DNA of 32,753 bases, taken from the NCBI GenBank assembly GCA_015066165.1, contig SVOX01000003.1, forward strand, positions 1 to 32,753, written 5' to 3'. A program made the translations under genes and the position numbers. The notes under the pieces were generated by a model. The model searched no databases and had not been told where the DNA came from. It worked only from the letters and a program-made list of their open reading frames with translations. The DNA is from Oscillospiraceae bacterium. GTDB lineage: Bacteria; Bacillota; Clostridia; Oscillospirales; Acutalibacteraceae. Below, piece by piece: positions 32,656 to 32,753 of this stretch. Each line of letters begins with the position of its first letter. The first letter of the stretch is position 1.

Positions 32656-32753
32656 GGTCAAGCCCTCGGTCTATTAGTACTGCCTAGCACACATGTCACC
32701 ATGCTTACACATGCAGCCTATCAACCCGGTAGTCTTCCGGGGACCTTACTAGC
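32656..32753 (-). rRNA. rrl: 23S ribosomal RNA, 3' end (partial)
   Basis: The minus strand ends with the conserved 23S terminus: CCGGGTTGATAGGC, then GTACTAATAGACCGAGGGC and TTGACC. About 98 bases are present; the rest lies beyond the window. The mature 3' end is placed near 32656 by comparison with known 23S ends. Downstream there is a processing-stem strand and a terminator, with no room for a 5S gene. Confidence 0.93.

Overview
The window looks like chromosomal DNA of a low-GC Gram-positive bacterium of the class Clostridia, probably a gut-type Oscillospirales/Ruminococcaceae relative. The evidence is AT-rich sequence with AGGAGG-type ribosome binding sites and frequent GTG/TTG starts, strong sigma-A promoters, the Asp23-FakA-RecG gene order, lipoproteins, BspA-type leucine-rich repeat and FN3-like surface proteins, and a GH20 hexosaminidase. 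Species assignment is inference. I see no insertion sequence, phage, CRISPR array, tRNA or riboswitch. No gene-free stretch exceeds 300 bases. The right edge cuts into a 23S rRNA gene.

Layout. 1-2.5 kb (-): a class A penicillin-binding protein. 2.66-5.66 kb (+): a single-chain FtsX/MacB-type ABC protein with a large extracytoplasmic domain. 5.79-10.52 kb (+): a tight four-gene operon of alpha/beta hydrolase, membrane-anchored MurF-like ligase, divergent D-Ala-D-Ala-ligase-like ATP-grasp enzyme and CDF metal transporter. 10.57-11.73 kb: a lipoprotein and a small XRE regulator, divergent, with two matching palindromes between them. 11.77-18.27 kb (-): an apparent operon ymdB - peptide-binding lipoprotein - asp23-like - fakA - recG. 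18.5-21.2 kb (-): a secreted leucine-rich repeat protein. 21.4-22.5 kb (-): gap. 22.6-23.15 kb (+): an unknown protein. 23.2-26.4 kb (-): a large GH20 protein. 26.6-28.1 kb (+): an HTH domain fused to L-serine dehydratase. 28.1-30.2 kb (-): a secreted SGNH hydrolase. 30.25-30.66 kb (-): an XRE regulator. 30.8-32.2 kb (-): a MATE exporter. 32.27-32.5 kb (-): a small membrane protein. 32.66 kb to the edge (-): the 3' end of 23S rRNA.

Themes. Cell-wall biology recurs: the PBP, the Mur-ligase/Ddl-like pair, a membrane-stress protein and surface proteins. The most unusual items are: (1) the hydrolase / membrane Mur ligase / Ddl-like triad, which looks like a parallel pathway that makes a D-amino-acid dipeptide and attaches it to a membrane-bound acceptor; (2) the XRE-serine dehydratase fusion, a possible self-contained serine sensor-enzyme-regulator; (3) the GH20 protein, which carries surface-type accessory domains but has no visible signal peptide; and (4) two palindromic operators placed on the divergent lipoprotein/XRE promoters. 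Annotated starts were moved inward where a good ribosome binding site demanded it.
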